In this document: positions 50,014 to 59,223 of the stretch, piece by piece
Position numbering within the stretch: position 1 is the stretch's first letter
Layout of the letters: each line of letters begins with the position of its first letter
Assembly: GCA_963576725.1 (NCBI GenBank)
Contig: OY755240.1
Span: 18,129,743 to 18,193,742, forward strand
DNA: 64,000 nt
Reading direction: 5' to 3'
DNA from: Azorinus chamasolen
Lineage: Eukaryota > Mollusca > Bivalvia > Cardiida > Solecurtidae
The notes under the pieces: model-generated
The model's input: the letters and a program-made list of their open reading frames with translations, nothing else
Database searches by the model: none
Told to the model about the DNA's origin: nothing
Translations under genes and position numbers: made by a program

Positions 50014-50266
50014 TGTGTCATTAAAATCGAACCGGAACTTACCTGGGAGAAAACACATGTGTCTTTCTTACTCTCCTCCTATTTCTATGGTTCGTTTTTC
50101 TCACAAGTTCCGGGCGGCCGTTTCGCCGACCGATTCGGCGGTAAACACATCATAACTGGCATGCACGATGGTCCTTACGGCTACGTGCTCGCTGCTGACC
50201 CCGATCTGTGCGAGGACCAGCATCTGGCTAATGTTTGTTATACGGATACTAGTCGGAGTAGCAGGG
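50014..50266 (+). pseudogene. Second SLC17-family copy, exon 3 equivalent, frameshifted
   Basis: Acceptor AAGTCCTACAG, donor GCAGGG|GTAAGA. The first frame gives ELTWEKTHVSFLLSSYFYG and SQVPGGRFADRFGGKHIITG, clearly the SLC17 signature. After about 50160 the homology moves to another frame: MVLTATCSLLTPICARTSIW and VIRILVGVAG. The 253-bp length is not a multiple of three although both ends should be phase 0. Aligned with the intact gene, about 4 extra bases lie in GGCATGCACGATGG. It is either a pseudogene or an assembly error. No exon 1 or 2 equivalent is visible upstream. Confidence 0.85.
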
Positions 50267-50458
50267 GTAAGAGGCAACCTTATTATCATTAACCCTAAAT
50301 CTTCTGAATATTAAAAACTGACTTTTCATATTTTTTTTACATTTGAGATACAAACTGATGCTTGCTTATTCTCCAGTGGGGCCAAGGAGGGTCATTACCT
50401 GTCCAATCCCCACTCCATATACATGCCGTCATTTAAATTTGTTTATTACCTAGTTATG

Positions 50459-50948
50459 CAGTAGAACCTCTCATAAGTGGCTATCTAAAAATGACGAATT
50501 ATTGGTCTGTAAGGTAGGTGGTAGCTTAATGCAGGTCAAAAGTGATACAGAAAGCTCAACAATTTGCGGTTATGCAGATTTTTTAATATTGACATTTTGC
50601 GGGATGTGGTGCATTAACCTAGAGTCTGAGAGCATACTGCATACTTCCAAATAAGTGAGAAAAATGGCTTATAAAACACGAAGACACACATAACAATAAC
50701 ACACACTTCCTCTCTGAATATTGATTGAACAAAAAATGTGTGTCAAAATGTATCATCGTGGAAAATGCTTTTTATGACAATATCGGTCTTTGGAGACCGG
50801 TGGCAGCTTCATGCAGGGTGACAGTCATGCAGAAAGCTCATCTAGGAGCTTTCTGCATGACTTTTACCCTGCATGAAGCAGCTACCTACATACAATAGGT
50901 ATCTAAAACCTTATCTACTAGAATTCCGGTTTAGAGGGTTTTTTACTG
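50459..50948 (+). mobile_element. Broken TA-class element and a TA-3 element
   Basis: CAGTAGAACCTCTCATAAGT with stem arm GTAGGTGGTAGCTTAATGC and no second arm (50459-50562). Then TATCGGTCTTTGGAGACCGG, stem GGTGGCAGCTTCATGCAGGG ... CATGAAGCAGCTACC, and TTTAGAGGGTTTTTTACTG-TA (about 50779-50948). Confidence 0.75.
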
Positions 50949-51042
50949 TACACCACTTTATCTGTGACATTGTCCCAAACATGCAACGTTTGATGCTTCA
51001 CAGCTTGTTGATGCGCGCCTGTTCTACTATTTTGCTGTTTAG

Positions 51043-51130
51043 GGGGCCGTGATTCCAGTTGGTATTGCCATGCTGAGCGTATGGGCTCCTCCAGAGGAAC
51101 GGTCCACAATGATCGCATTCAGCGCGTCCG
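51043..51130 (+). CDS. Second SLC17-family copy, exon 4 equivalent
   Basis: Acceptor TTTGCTGTTTAG, donor GCGTCCG|GTAGGT. Encodes GAVIPVGIAMLSVWAPPEER then STMIAFSASG. It has the same 88-bp length and the same phases (0 and 1) as exon 4 of the complete gene, so it is a paralogous exon. It is itself intact. Later exons are not found up to 64000; they may lie past the Gypsy insertion or be lost. Confidence 0.88.
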
Positions 51131-51287
51131 GTAGGTATAGTGAAAGGGAACGAAGAGAATAGAAGTCCCTGCTCAACCTGATATTCGCCTCAAACCCAAA
51201 ATTGAGACCTACCTCTATTTCGATAACATGTTTCATACCCGGCTATTGGGTTAATCCTGGTCGTGCTAATCGCCACCTTAGTGGCAT

Positions 51288-51535
51288 TCGCAAACAGCTT
51301 GGGTCCAGATGAGACCACCGTTGGACCTACGTGACAGAGAGGTTACGGTCTTCGACTGACAATCGCTTAGCCCCTCACCATTGTGAGTCCGAATCCCGGT
51401 CTGGGCGTTTGGATTTTTCATGTGAGGATGCATTCCAGCTGACTTGCGGTTGGTCGGTGGTTCTAACCGGATGTTCTTCTGTGCAGGAAACAATGCAATT
51501 TTTTCCGTGCATCGAATAACCTCTGGTATCTTCCT
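51288..51535 (+). mobile_element. tRNA-derived SINE-like copy
   Basis: A module 2 stub (TCGCAAACAGCTTGGGTCCA) precedes a tRNA-like head: AGAGAGGTTACGGTCTTCGA and GTGAGTCCGAATCCCGG. The body ATGTGAGGATGCATTCCAGC, TTGCGGTTGGTCGGTGGTTC and GTGCAGGAAACAATGC resembles the conserved central region I recall from MetaSINE-type molluscan SINEs; this is from memory and unchecked. Confidence 0.6.
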
Positions 51536-52705
51536 CAACCTGTAATTATCTGGATGTCGTCATTTGACTAAACTACTGTTAAAACAATGTAAAATCCGAT
51601 TCAAACCAAACCAAACCAGATACGACACGAATAACACTTACATAATATTTTGATACAGTTTGTTCCCCCCTAAAACGACCACACTATCAATGAATACCAT
51701 TGTCCTTAACAGCAGGTGGTTGAAACCGAGACGACGGAATTCGATTTTGACCATGTAGAGCCTCCGGTAGAATTAACCATGTCTGTTTGAATTAACATAT
51801 CGACTGTCGATTCAAATGATCTTATTTTTCAAATTCGAGCACGTTTTCCCGTCTTGTAATGTAAGTCCCATCTACATAGGATATATCGCTTTCACATATA
51901 AAGGCACTAGCAAAGAGTTTGAATCTATTCATGACTTAACATGTGTATATCACGTGTATAAATATACTGATGCATGTATTACTTTTGTCGACATTTTTGG
52001 ACAATAAACAATGGTCATTAAACAAAACTGAGTCTGTAATATGTCAAAATCTCTGAAGGGCATAATTTAGAACGAGAGCACCGCAAACAGGTGCACGACT
52101 ACAGTTTTGACCCGGCTTCAATTCTGCGACTTTGACCCGGCTTCATTTATGTTTACAAAACTGTTTTTGGCATTTAATGTCGATACTTCGACGAAAAAAG
52201 TGTCATAATTATTGTTATTATTGTACATTTGTTTGATAAATTTCTTTTTAAACATCGTATGAAGGTTTTTACATCACATATTTCACTACATCAATAATGC
52301 AGATAGAAACTATTCTCTGCCACGCTCTCATGAGCCAATTCATTTGGTTCTCCTCACCGATCTATGCTGAATAGACTTTGCAAAACTTGTCGCTACCCCT
52401 CCTACATGGGTAAATACTTTTGAACATTCCATTAGTGATCGCCGCTCATGCGGCGATCAATTAAACTATTTTTGAGTGACACTGATTTGTTGTGTGTAGT
52501 GTAATAAGAGGAACTTCGATAAAAGTTGATAGGCATGTGGTTTAGTTGTTGATGATATATGTGCACTGTTTTAGGTTTGGTTTACAAGGTTAGTGTATTG
52601 TGTTGTTGTAACTTTTGTACAACTATACGTATTTAGTATGGGTTCATATCAGATATTGTGAAGCCATTGAAAACCCGCCTGGCTACTCAAGTGTAATGCC
52701 GCCAC
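51536..52705. other. Unassigned intergenic sequence
   Basis: AT-rich. One short perfect hairpin, TGATCGCCGCTCATGCGGCG plus ATCA, lies at 52436-52459. No gene supported. Confidence 0.4.
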
Positions 52706-52709
52706 CCTC

Positions 52710-52860
52710 ACACCCACCCTCCTTTCTTTCTCTCTTTCTCTCTGCATGTCTGATTGTCTGTATGTCTCTCTATCTCTGTCTCTTTTTCCCTCTCACTCAT
52801 TCTCTCAGTCTCTCTCTCTCTCTTTATCTCTCCCTGGTTCTCTCTCCCTCGATAAATCTC
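52710..52860 (+). repeat. Pyrimidine-rich microsatellite (TCTC)n
   Basis: CTTTCTCTCTTTCTCTCTGC and (CTCTCTCT)n. Confidence 0.85.
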
Positions 52861-52861
52861 A

Positions 52862-53388
52862 TGATATCTCCTTATATATACGTACACGATGATGAAACTG
52901 TACATTTGCTTTGTGGGACTTTTGTTATATTTAAAAGTACAAACCATAGACAAATTTGGTATCAAAATGCGCAAAAATGCATTGTTTACGATGGTGTCGA
53001 ATATGTGTAATGTTCCGTGACAAAATATCAGTATCTGGTGTGGCCTCCTCGTCCACGGATCAACACGATAAAACCCTGTACATTCTTATATTTGGAATAA
53101 CATTTTTGTTACTAAGGTTATAATTATTATCATCATTGATGAAGAAATTCGATGGCAAAAGGACAATTACAAACAATACAAGTCTGCAACTTTTACTTTT
53201 CACACCATCGTCATTCACACACAAAATGATGATATGCAAATTTTTAAATCACAATTAAAAAATACACCATTGTGTGGCCAATATATTTTTGCGCATTTTG
53301 ATGCCAAATTTATCTATGGTTAGTACTTATACATGTAGGTATAACAAATGTACAGTTTCTTTATCGTGTTAGTATATGTCTCTATATC
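52862..53388. mobile_element. About 0.5-kb foldback element inside pyrimidine repeats
   Basis: GATGATGAAACTGTACATTT and ATAGACAAATTTGGTATCAA with AATGCGCAAAAATGC (52870-52980) recur in reverse complement as GCGCATTTTGATGCC, AAATTTATCTATGGTTAGTA and AAATGTACAGTTTCTTTATC (53290-53385). TCTC-type repeats flank both sides. No ORF. Confidence 0.65.
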
Positions 53389-54339
53389 TGTATCTTTCTT
53401 TATCACTCTATGTTATTTTTCGTCATTTCATTCTCACTCCTTCTCTCTTTCACACTCTTTCTTTCGTTCTATTCCTGTCTGTAACCGTCTTTCTCTGTGT
53501 CTCACACTGTCCCCCTTTGTATACATGTTCATGTTTTTGTCCCTGTCAGTATATCTGCCTCTTTCTCCGTGTATCGTTTTCCATTCTTTTATATTTTCAT
53601 TTCTCTGTCTCCATGGTCTCTCTCTTTCTCCTTCTCCTCCTTCCTATTTCTTTCTGTCTCTCTGTGTCTCTGTCTGTCTTTCCATATATCTGCCTGTTTG
53701 TCCCTGTCTGTATGTATGTCTGTATGTATGTATGTCTATCTTGTCTGTCTATTTGTCTATATATCTGGCTGTCTATATGTCTGCCTTTCTGTCAGTCTGT
53801 CTGTCTAACTCTCTCTCTCTCTCTTTCTATGTATATGTATGTTTGTCCCTGTCTGTCTGTGTGTCTGTCTATACGAGTGTATGTATTTTTGTCTATCTGT
53901 CTGTCTGCAAGTTTGTATGTATATCGTTCTGTCTTTCTGTCACTATGTCTGCCTGTCTCTTTCACTCGTCTCTCTGTTTTTCTATGCCTCTCTTTATTTC
54001 TGTGTCTCGCCCTCTCTCGTTCTCTCTCCGTCTCTCTGTGTATGATTCTCTCTGTTTATCGCTGTCTGTCTGCCTGTCTGTCTGTCTCAGTTTCTCTCTA
54101 TATATTTCTCTATGTTTGTATCTCTCTCTGTCTCTCTGTATGTATGTCTGTTTCCCTATGTGTCCGACTCTCTCCCACCTCTCTCTGTCTCTGTCTCTCT
54201 GTCTGTCTGTCTCTGTCTCTCTGACTCCATGTCTGTCTCTGTATCTCTGCCACTGTCTCTGTCTGTCTCTGTCTGTCTGTCTCTGTCTCTCTGGCTGTCT
54301 GTCTGTCTGTCTCTGTCTGTCTGTCTGTCTGTCTGTCTG

Positions 54340-54373
<34 letters not shown>

Positions 54374-54528
54374 TGTATGTATGTATGTATGTATGTGTAT
54401 GTCTGTCTCTCTGTTTGTCTCTGTCTGTCTCTGTCTCTGTTTCTGTCTGTCTGTCTGACTGTCTGTGTCTCTATGTCTGTCTCTGTCTATCCCTCTCTCT
54501 CTCTCTCTCTCTCTATCTCTATCTATTC

Positions 54529-54588
<60 letters not shown>

Positions 54589-54600
54589 CTCTCTCTCTAA
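53389..54600 (+). repeat. 1.2-kb compound microsatellite (TCTG, TCTC, TATG, TATC)
   Basis: Long (CTGT)n and (CTCT)n, a (GTAT)n block at about 54340-54395 and a (CTAT)n block at about 54525-54590. The 429-aa and other frames are low-complexity artefacts. Confidence 0.97.
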
Positions 54601-55228
54601 ATCATATTTCAGCACATATCTCAGCACGAGTTTGTAACTGCTGTTTGATCACTTACACCAAAATGAATAGTGTGAACTGAGGCAAATTGGGGCAAACTGC
54701 TTTGCAGAAAACACAACTTTAGATGAATAATGTGACAGCTGTGTTATATGTGCACTGTATGCAATACACATGATTCTAATTATATATTCAAAAGAACCTA
54801 CAGTCAGGAAATTGTTCCATTTGGTACCTTCTTGTATTACTGTCGTCCTGCTTTGTCATTTCCCTTATTGAATGTGTAAGCCAAAATAAGTGTACACTAA
54901 TTATATAAATTTTAATAGTCTTTATGCACACGGAATATCCCGACACAAACTGGAGAATCAAGAGTTATATTATTTCATATGTAAACATAGTGGACATTGA
55001 TCAGGTGGTTTATGTAGAAATCATCGGCGTATTCCCTTAGCAGAGCGATGGGCAATTAGAATGCTTTTTAGTGATCGCTTTAGATCCTGTTTGAGTAAGA
55101 AATAATATAGATCTGGATCTACAGTTTCTTCATCTGTTGAATATTTCTTTTTCTCGCAGAGTCATCACAAATATTAGGCAATGAATATTCAAACAATTAT
55201 TCTGTAGATAAAATATTCAAGTAAGAGA
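54601..55228. other. Unassigned sequence with faint module 2 traces
   Basis: GTAAACATAGTGGACATTGA near 54981 may be a decayed stem. Otherwise AT-rich and unremarkable. Confidence 0.35.
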
Positions 55229-55490
55229 TTAACACTTTGCACGCTAAGTAATTTTTCGTCCGCAACAATAATTGTCGTCTGCTTCAATTCTAGGAATAAA
55301 TTGTCTCTAATTTCTGTGAAAAAATATTGTCAAAGTGACAAACAGTTTGGATCCTGATGAAACGCGTTTTCTTTGAACACCGTAACCCTTTACATGCTAG
55401 GCGCGACATTGAACGATTTTGCAAACAGCTTGGATCTAGATGAGATGCCGAGTAATTCGGGGACTCAACAGAAGCCAAGATGTTTGCAAC
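55229..55490 (+). mobile_element. TTAA-3/8 elements, one broken into another
   Basis: TTAACACTTTGCACGCTAAG, CAAACAGTTTGGATCCTGAT, then TAACCCTTTACATGCTAGGC and a second stem GCAAACAGCTTGGATCTAGA, GATGCCGAGTAATTCGG, AGATGTTTGCA. Two module 2 stems in one stretch indicate a nested or joined pair. Confidence 0.55.
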
Positions 55491-55517
55491 TCGGTCAATA
55501 GTTTCTAACAGGTTTGA

Positions 55518-55745
55518 TTAACCCTTTCCCTCATATTGACGCCTTTTGACGAGTCTATAAAAGTCACTTTGTGAAACCATTGTGATAAATAGAGCATTTG
55601 CTCCTATTGGAGCAAATGCTCTATTTATAACTATGGATTCAAACTACAAAATTCTAAAGTTTTCTATTCTCTAGTTAATGCTCCTTTTCGGCAGATTTAT
55701 TCAAATTGGTAGTATCTAAAAATAGCCTATGAGGTAATGGAATAA
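55518..55745 (+). mobile_element. TTAA-2 hairpin element
   Basis: TTAACCCTTTCCCTCATATT ... GAGGTAATGGAATAAA. Stem GATAAATAGAGCATTTGCTC ... GAGCAAATGCTCTATTTAT, tip GCTCCTATTGGAGC. A 21-bp AGATCTGGGATATAGTTGAC repeat follows at 55758-55800. Confidence 0.85.
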
Positions 55746-55849
55746 ATAGAATTTCAGCAGATCTGGGATATAGTTGACGAGATCTGGGATATAGTTGACG
55801 TCATCTTTACTGTATAGACAAAGGGTTAGGGTTAGGGTTAGCGTTATAA

Positions 55850-56110
55850 CCCAGCCCACTGGTCTGCGGGGGACCCAGGGACCGGTCTGCGGGGGACCCA
55901 CTGGTCTCTGAGGGGGACCCTAGGTTACTGGTCTCATAGGGGGACCTGGTCTGTAGGGTCCCCCACTGGTCTGCCGGGGACCAAGGACTGGTCTGCGGGG
56001 GACCCTGCAGGGGAGGTAATACTGGTCTGCGGGGGACCCACACTGGTCTGCGGGGGGCCCACACTGGTCTGCCGGGGACCCTACTGGTCTCATACGGGGA
56101 CCCATTGTAA
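55850..56110 (+). repeat. Subterminal ACTGGTCTGCGGGGGACCC repeats, about 11 units
   Basis: Irregularly spaced units such as ACTGGTCTGCGGGGGACCC and ACTGGTCTCATAGGGGGACC. GC-rich against an AT-rich background. Isolated units occur at 57748 (GGTCGGCGGGGGACCC), 58290 and 58975. Confidence 0.9.
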
Positions 56111-56482
56111 GGGGAGATAACAACCCTATTACAAATATGTAATAAACCCTTCTTTTTACAGTATCTGAGAGTCCAAAATGTAACTACTGACTGACCCAGA
56201 ATCACCCTTTAAGAAATAAGCCTTAATATGGGGTAAATACTTAAAGATAAGATTTCAAGTAGCCCCTACCCCTCTGTTTCGAGCATAAGGAGAAGGATTC
56301 TAATATAAATATATGAAGCCGAAATGCTCAGAATAGGGATCGAAACATATGTGTGAAGTTTCAACAAAATCGAAAAAGCCAAAAAAACCTTTGACATTTT
56401 TGGTACCTATGAGAGGTGCCAATAATTCGATGTTTTTGTTTTACTCACAGGTAGAAAAACTATATATGTTTCGAAAGATATT

Positions 56483-56830
56483 GACGAGAGGAGCTCAGAA
56501 CCGAAGTCAGAATTGAAATCGGACCATTTTGCACGGGGTTACGTGTCCTTGAATGTCTAAAATCAAGGGGGTACCTCCCTTGGGAGAGCTCCAGCTCCCT
56601 AAATAGAGCTAATTGAACAGGACGATAAGAATGAAAGTTACCCAGGAAAGATAGCTCTACAATCCTGCCAAGTTTCAGCGAGATCCAGAGAAGAAAAATA
56701 TTTTTCAAAATTTTGCTAATATTTCTATACATCGTTGAAAAGGACTCGTCTAAACGAGTTCAGAACCGAAATTCTTTTTGAAATCGGACCATTTTTGGCC
56801 GAGTTACGTTCCGTTGGAAAAGGTGTGTTA
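56483..56830 (+). repeat. About 265-bp direct duplication
   Basis: AGCTCAGAACCGAAGTCAGA ... GAAATCGGACCATTTTGCAC (56491) recurs as AGTTCAGAACCGAAATTCTT ... GAAATCGGACCATTTTTGGC (56757). Confidence 0.65.
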
Positions 56831-56867
56831 CGTGTTAGGTGTTACGTGTGCTTCTTGTAGCTCTGCT

Positions 56868-57710
56868 AATTGAAGATCTGTTGTACTTATCTTCACCTGT
56901 CGTATAGATAAGAGTCCCAACTAACAGAAAATGTGTACTTCTAGGAGGTAAAAGCAAATAGTTATCAATTACCGCCTCTATTTAGGCAATATTTGAGTGC
57001 ATATTGATGCATTGTGTTACCCGGACCATGTGTAACTCAGCTTATTGAAGATCTGGGTCCATGCTTATAAAGCTTTTAGTTGAGTCTGAGTACGTTCTCA
57101 AGCTTTTGATTGGTCAGATTTGAGCCTCTGGCTCAAATCTGACCAATCAAAAGCTTGAGAACTCAAATCTGACCAATCAAAAGCTTGAGAACGAAACTCA
57201 GACTCAACTAAAAGCTTTATAAGCATGGACCCTGTTGTTTTTATATTAACATATAGTATAGGGGAAGATCCAAGCTACTAGTAAATGTATAGTTTTAGTA
57301 GGTATAAGCAAACAGTGAAGCTCCAGATCAAGTACCGCATCTATTTAGGCAAAATTGTTGAGTGTCCACTGATGCATTTTGTTATGTGGGCGACTTGTAA
57401 CTCAGCTAATGTAAGATCTGTTGTACTTATATTAATATATCATATAGAGAATAATTGAGGCTACAAGAAAATGTATAGTTTTAGTAGGTATCAGCCAACA
57501 GTGTGGCCCCAGATCAATTACACATTCCAGTTATGTAATATTTTATTGATTTCTGGTGCAGTGTGTTACTTTGGCGACTTGTAGGTCAGCTAATTGAAGA
57601 TCTGTTGTACTTATATTAACATATCCTATAGAAGAGGTTCCAGGCTACAAGAAAATGTATAATATTAGTAGGATTATGCAAACAGTGAAGATCTAGATCA
57701 TTACAACATA
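56868..57710 (+). repeat. About 180-bp tandem repeat, four units, one interrupted
   Basis: GCTAATTGAAGATCTGTTGT recurs at about 56875, 57042, 57413 and 57590 with ACTTATATTAACATAT, AGAAAATGTATAGTTTTAGT and AAGCAAACAGTG. Unit 2 is split after GAAGATCTG by the hairpin at 57058-57227. Confidence 0.85.
57058..57227. mobile_element. Stem module 5 hairpin element inserted in a repeat unit
   Basis: GGTCCATGCTTATAAAGCTT ... AAGCTTTATAAGCATGGACC with a central AATCTGACCAATCAAAAGCT palindrome, part of one arm duplicated. Flanked by CTG on each side (GATCTG | insert | CTGTTG), a possible 3-bp target duplication when compared with uninterrupted units. Confidence 0.85.
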
Positions 57711-58996
57711 ACATTAGGGTTAGAGTTAGGGTTAGTTAGCAAAACGGTCGGCGGGGGACCCACAAAACAGGAGTGACCTTGTTTGAAAAATTATTTAAAG
57801 CCCTCTAGGCCACCTTGAGCTCTGCATTTAACGTCGGGCTCCTTACAAATGCTCATTTTATCCCCAGCAAAGTTCACTTATATCGAGATATTAAAACTAA
57901 TGAAGAAATGGAAGCAGTAACTCTAGTGTTAGCCTTTTTTTTTAAAACACGTTTTCAAGTTCAAGTCCATAAGTACTAAGTACTTTCTTAGATTTTGAGT
58001 TTCTAAAATTCTATCGGTAGATTTATATCTTATGTTCAGTTCTTCCAAACTTGAGCTCTATCCCGCTCAAGGCAGAGTAAAAAAAATCAAAGTAGGTAGG
58101 GGTCAAAAGGTGAAAAATGTTAGTTTTGGGGTCATTTTCCGAGGTGAAATTAGGTGCTTAAATCTTCGAGTGGAGATGGGGTAAGATCTCTATATTGAGT
58201 TTGGAGATCCCTTAACAACATTTTGAACTCAGATTGCGGAAATTCGCTCAACTTATGTAGATATGAGTGAGGAAGTAAGGAAGAGGGTACTGGTCGGCGG
58301 GGTCCACTGAAAACACATTCTTTTTTAACCCAGTGCTTTCATTTTAGGGACAGGGATGAAAGTAAAAAACACGTATCTCTCAACTTTTCACGCTCTTTAA
58401 GCTGACCATAGTTTCAATGGTAACCCTTGCATTAAAGGGCTAACCCAAGTCCCTTTTTCCTAAACCCAAGGGTCCCCCGAAGGTCCCCCCGCAGACCGGC
58501 CCACTAAATCACCTACTTTCACCCCTTTCTAATAGGGCTAAAACAGGTTTTAATACAGGGTTAGGCATTGTTTTGGCTCAATTTCAAACCCACAAAAGGT
58601 TTTCGTTAACCCCTCAAAAGTAACGAAGTTAACCCTTACCCTAGATAATTTTCAGAAGCACATAGTACAGGTGACATGTATGACATATACCGGATCTTTT
58701 GACCTAGGATTTTAACTATTTCTAGGGAACCTAGCTAGCCTAAAAGAGAAAAAACGTCTAGAGATATGCATATCTAACAACGAATGAAGACCTATTGGTT
58801 CCGTATCTACCAAAGATAACTTCATTGGGTTAAATTTTCTAAATTGCTTTCTAACCCAAGAACGCTTTTCTATTAAGAAATGAACCATTCATTGCCCCTA
58901 GTTAGATCCCCAATCCCCTTTAGTGCCCCCAAAACCCTATTTAACCCTGCACTGGAAATGGTCTAAATGGCAGACTGGTCTGCAGGGGACCCAATT
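57711..58996. other. Interior of the 3.2-kb element
   Basis: TTAGGGTTAGAGTTAGGGTT at about 57714, scattered GGGGACC units (GACCTTCGGGG-type at about 58468-58490), otherwise AT-rich. No ORF longer than noise. Confidence 0.5.
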
Positions 58997-59013
58997 CTGG
59001 GTTATAACGCTAA

Positions 59014-59183
59014 TTACATAATTCTATAAAAAGTACATGCATGAGTTGTCATGTATCTAGATCCATATAAGTTATGTTCGTAATTAGTACTCCTAGTACT
59101 TTGATATTGATATTTACATGTATGATCAAGGGTGATAATTGAGGCGGGTTCCGGTTAGGATTGTAATGGCGGTAAACATCACA
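59014..59183 (+). mobile_element. Probable 3' portion of the Gypsy 5' LTR
   Basis: It ends ...CATCACA just before the primer-binding site. Its partner LTR past the pol gene is not identifiable within the window, so extent and identity are inferred from position only. Confidence 0.35.
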
Positions 59184-59200
59184 TGGTGTCAGCGGGGATC
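59184..59200 (+). other. Gypsy primer-binding site
   Basis: TGGTGTCAGCGGGGATC closely resembles the TGGTGTCAGAAGTGGGAT-type sites of metazoan Gypsy elements (tRNA 3' end complement) and lies 24 bp before the first gag frame. Confidence 0.6.
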
Positions 59201-59223
59201 AAAATAAACGAACCCAATCTACG

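Larger units (their letters stand above)
55837..59013. mobile_element. 3.2-kb element with 17-bp terminal inverted repeats, no transposase seen
   Basis: TTAGCGTTATAACCCAG (55837-55853) and CTGGGTTATAACGCTAA (58997-59013) are exact reverse complements. Subterminal ACTGGTCTGCGGGGGACCC repeats lie inside the left end, and one GACTGGTCTGCAGGGGACCC in reverse context lies at the right end. The interior has tandem repeats but no coding frame. GGGTTAGGGTTAGGG overlaps the left end. No clear target duplication, so the superfamily is unknown. It abuts the Gypsy element's 5' region. Confidence 0.75.

Noticed and set aside
4005..50948. CRISPR-like array of palindromic repeats
   Set aside because: Elements are irregularly spaced, have transposon ends and target duplications, and the genome is eukaryotic with introns.
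53348..54637. ORF of 429 aa
   Set aside because: Entirely within a compound pyrimidine microsatellite; SLSLCL-type repeats in every frame and no domain.
55829..55842. Interstitial telomere
   Set aside because: Only about three TTAGGG-like units, coinciding with the end of a mobile element.
55807..56205. 132-aa and 67-aa proline-rich reverse ORFs
   Set aside because: Translations of the GGGGGACCC subterminal repeats.
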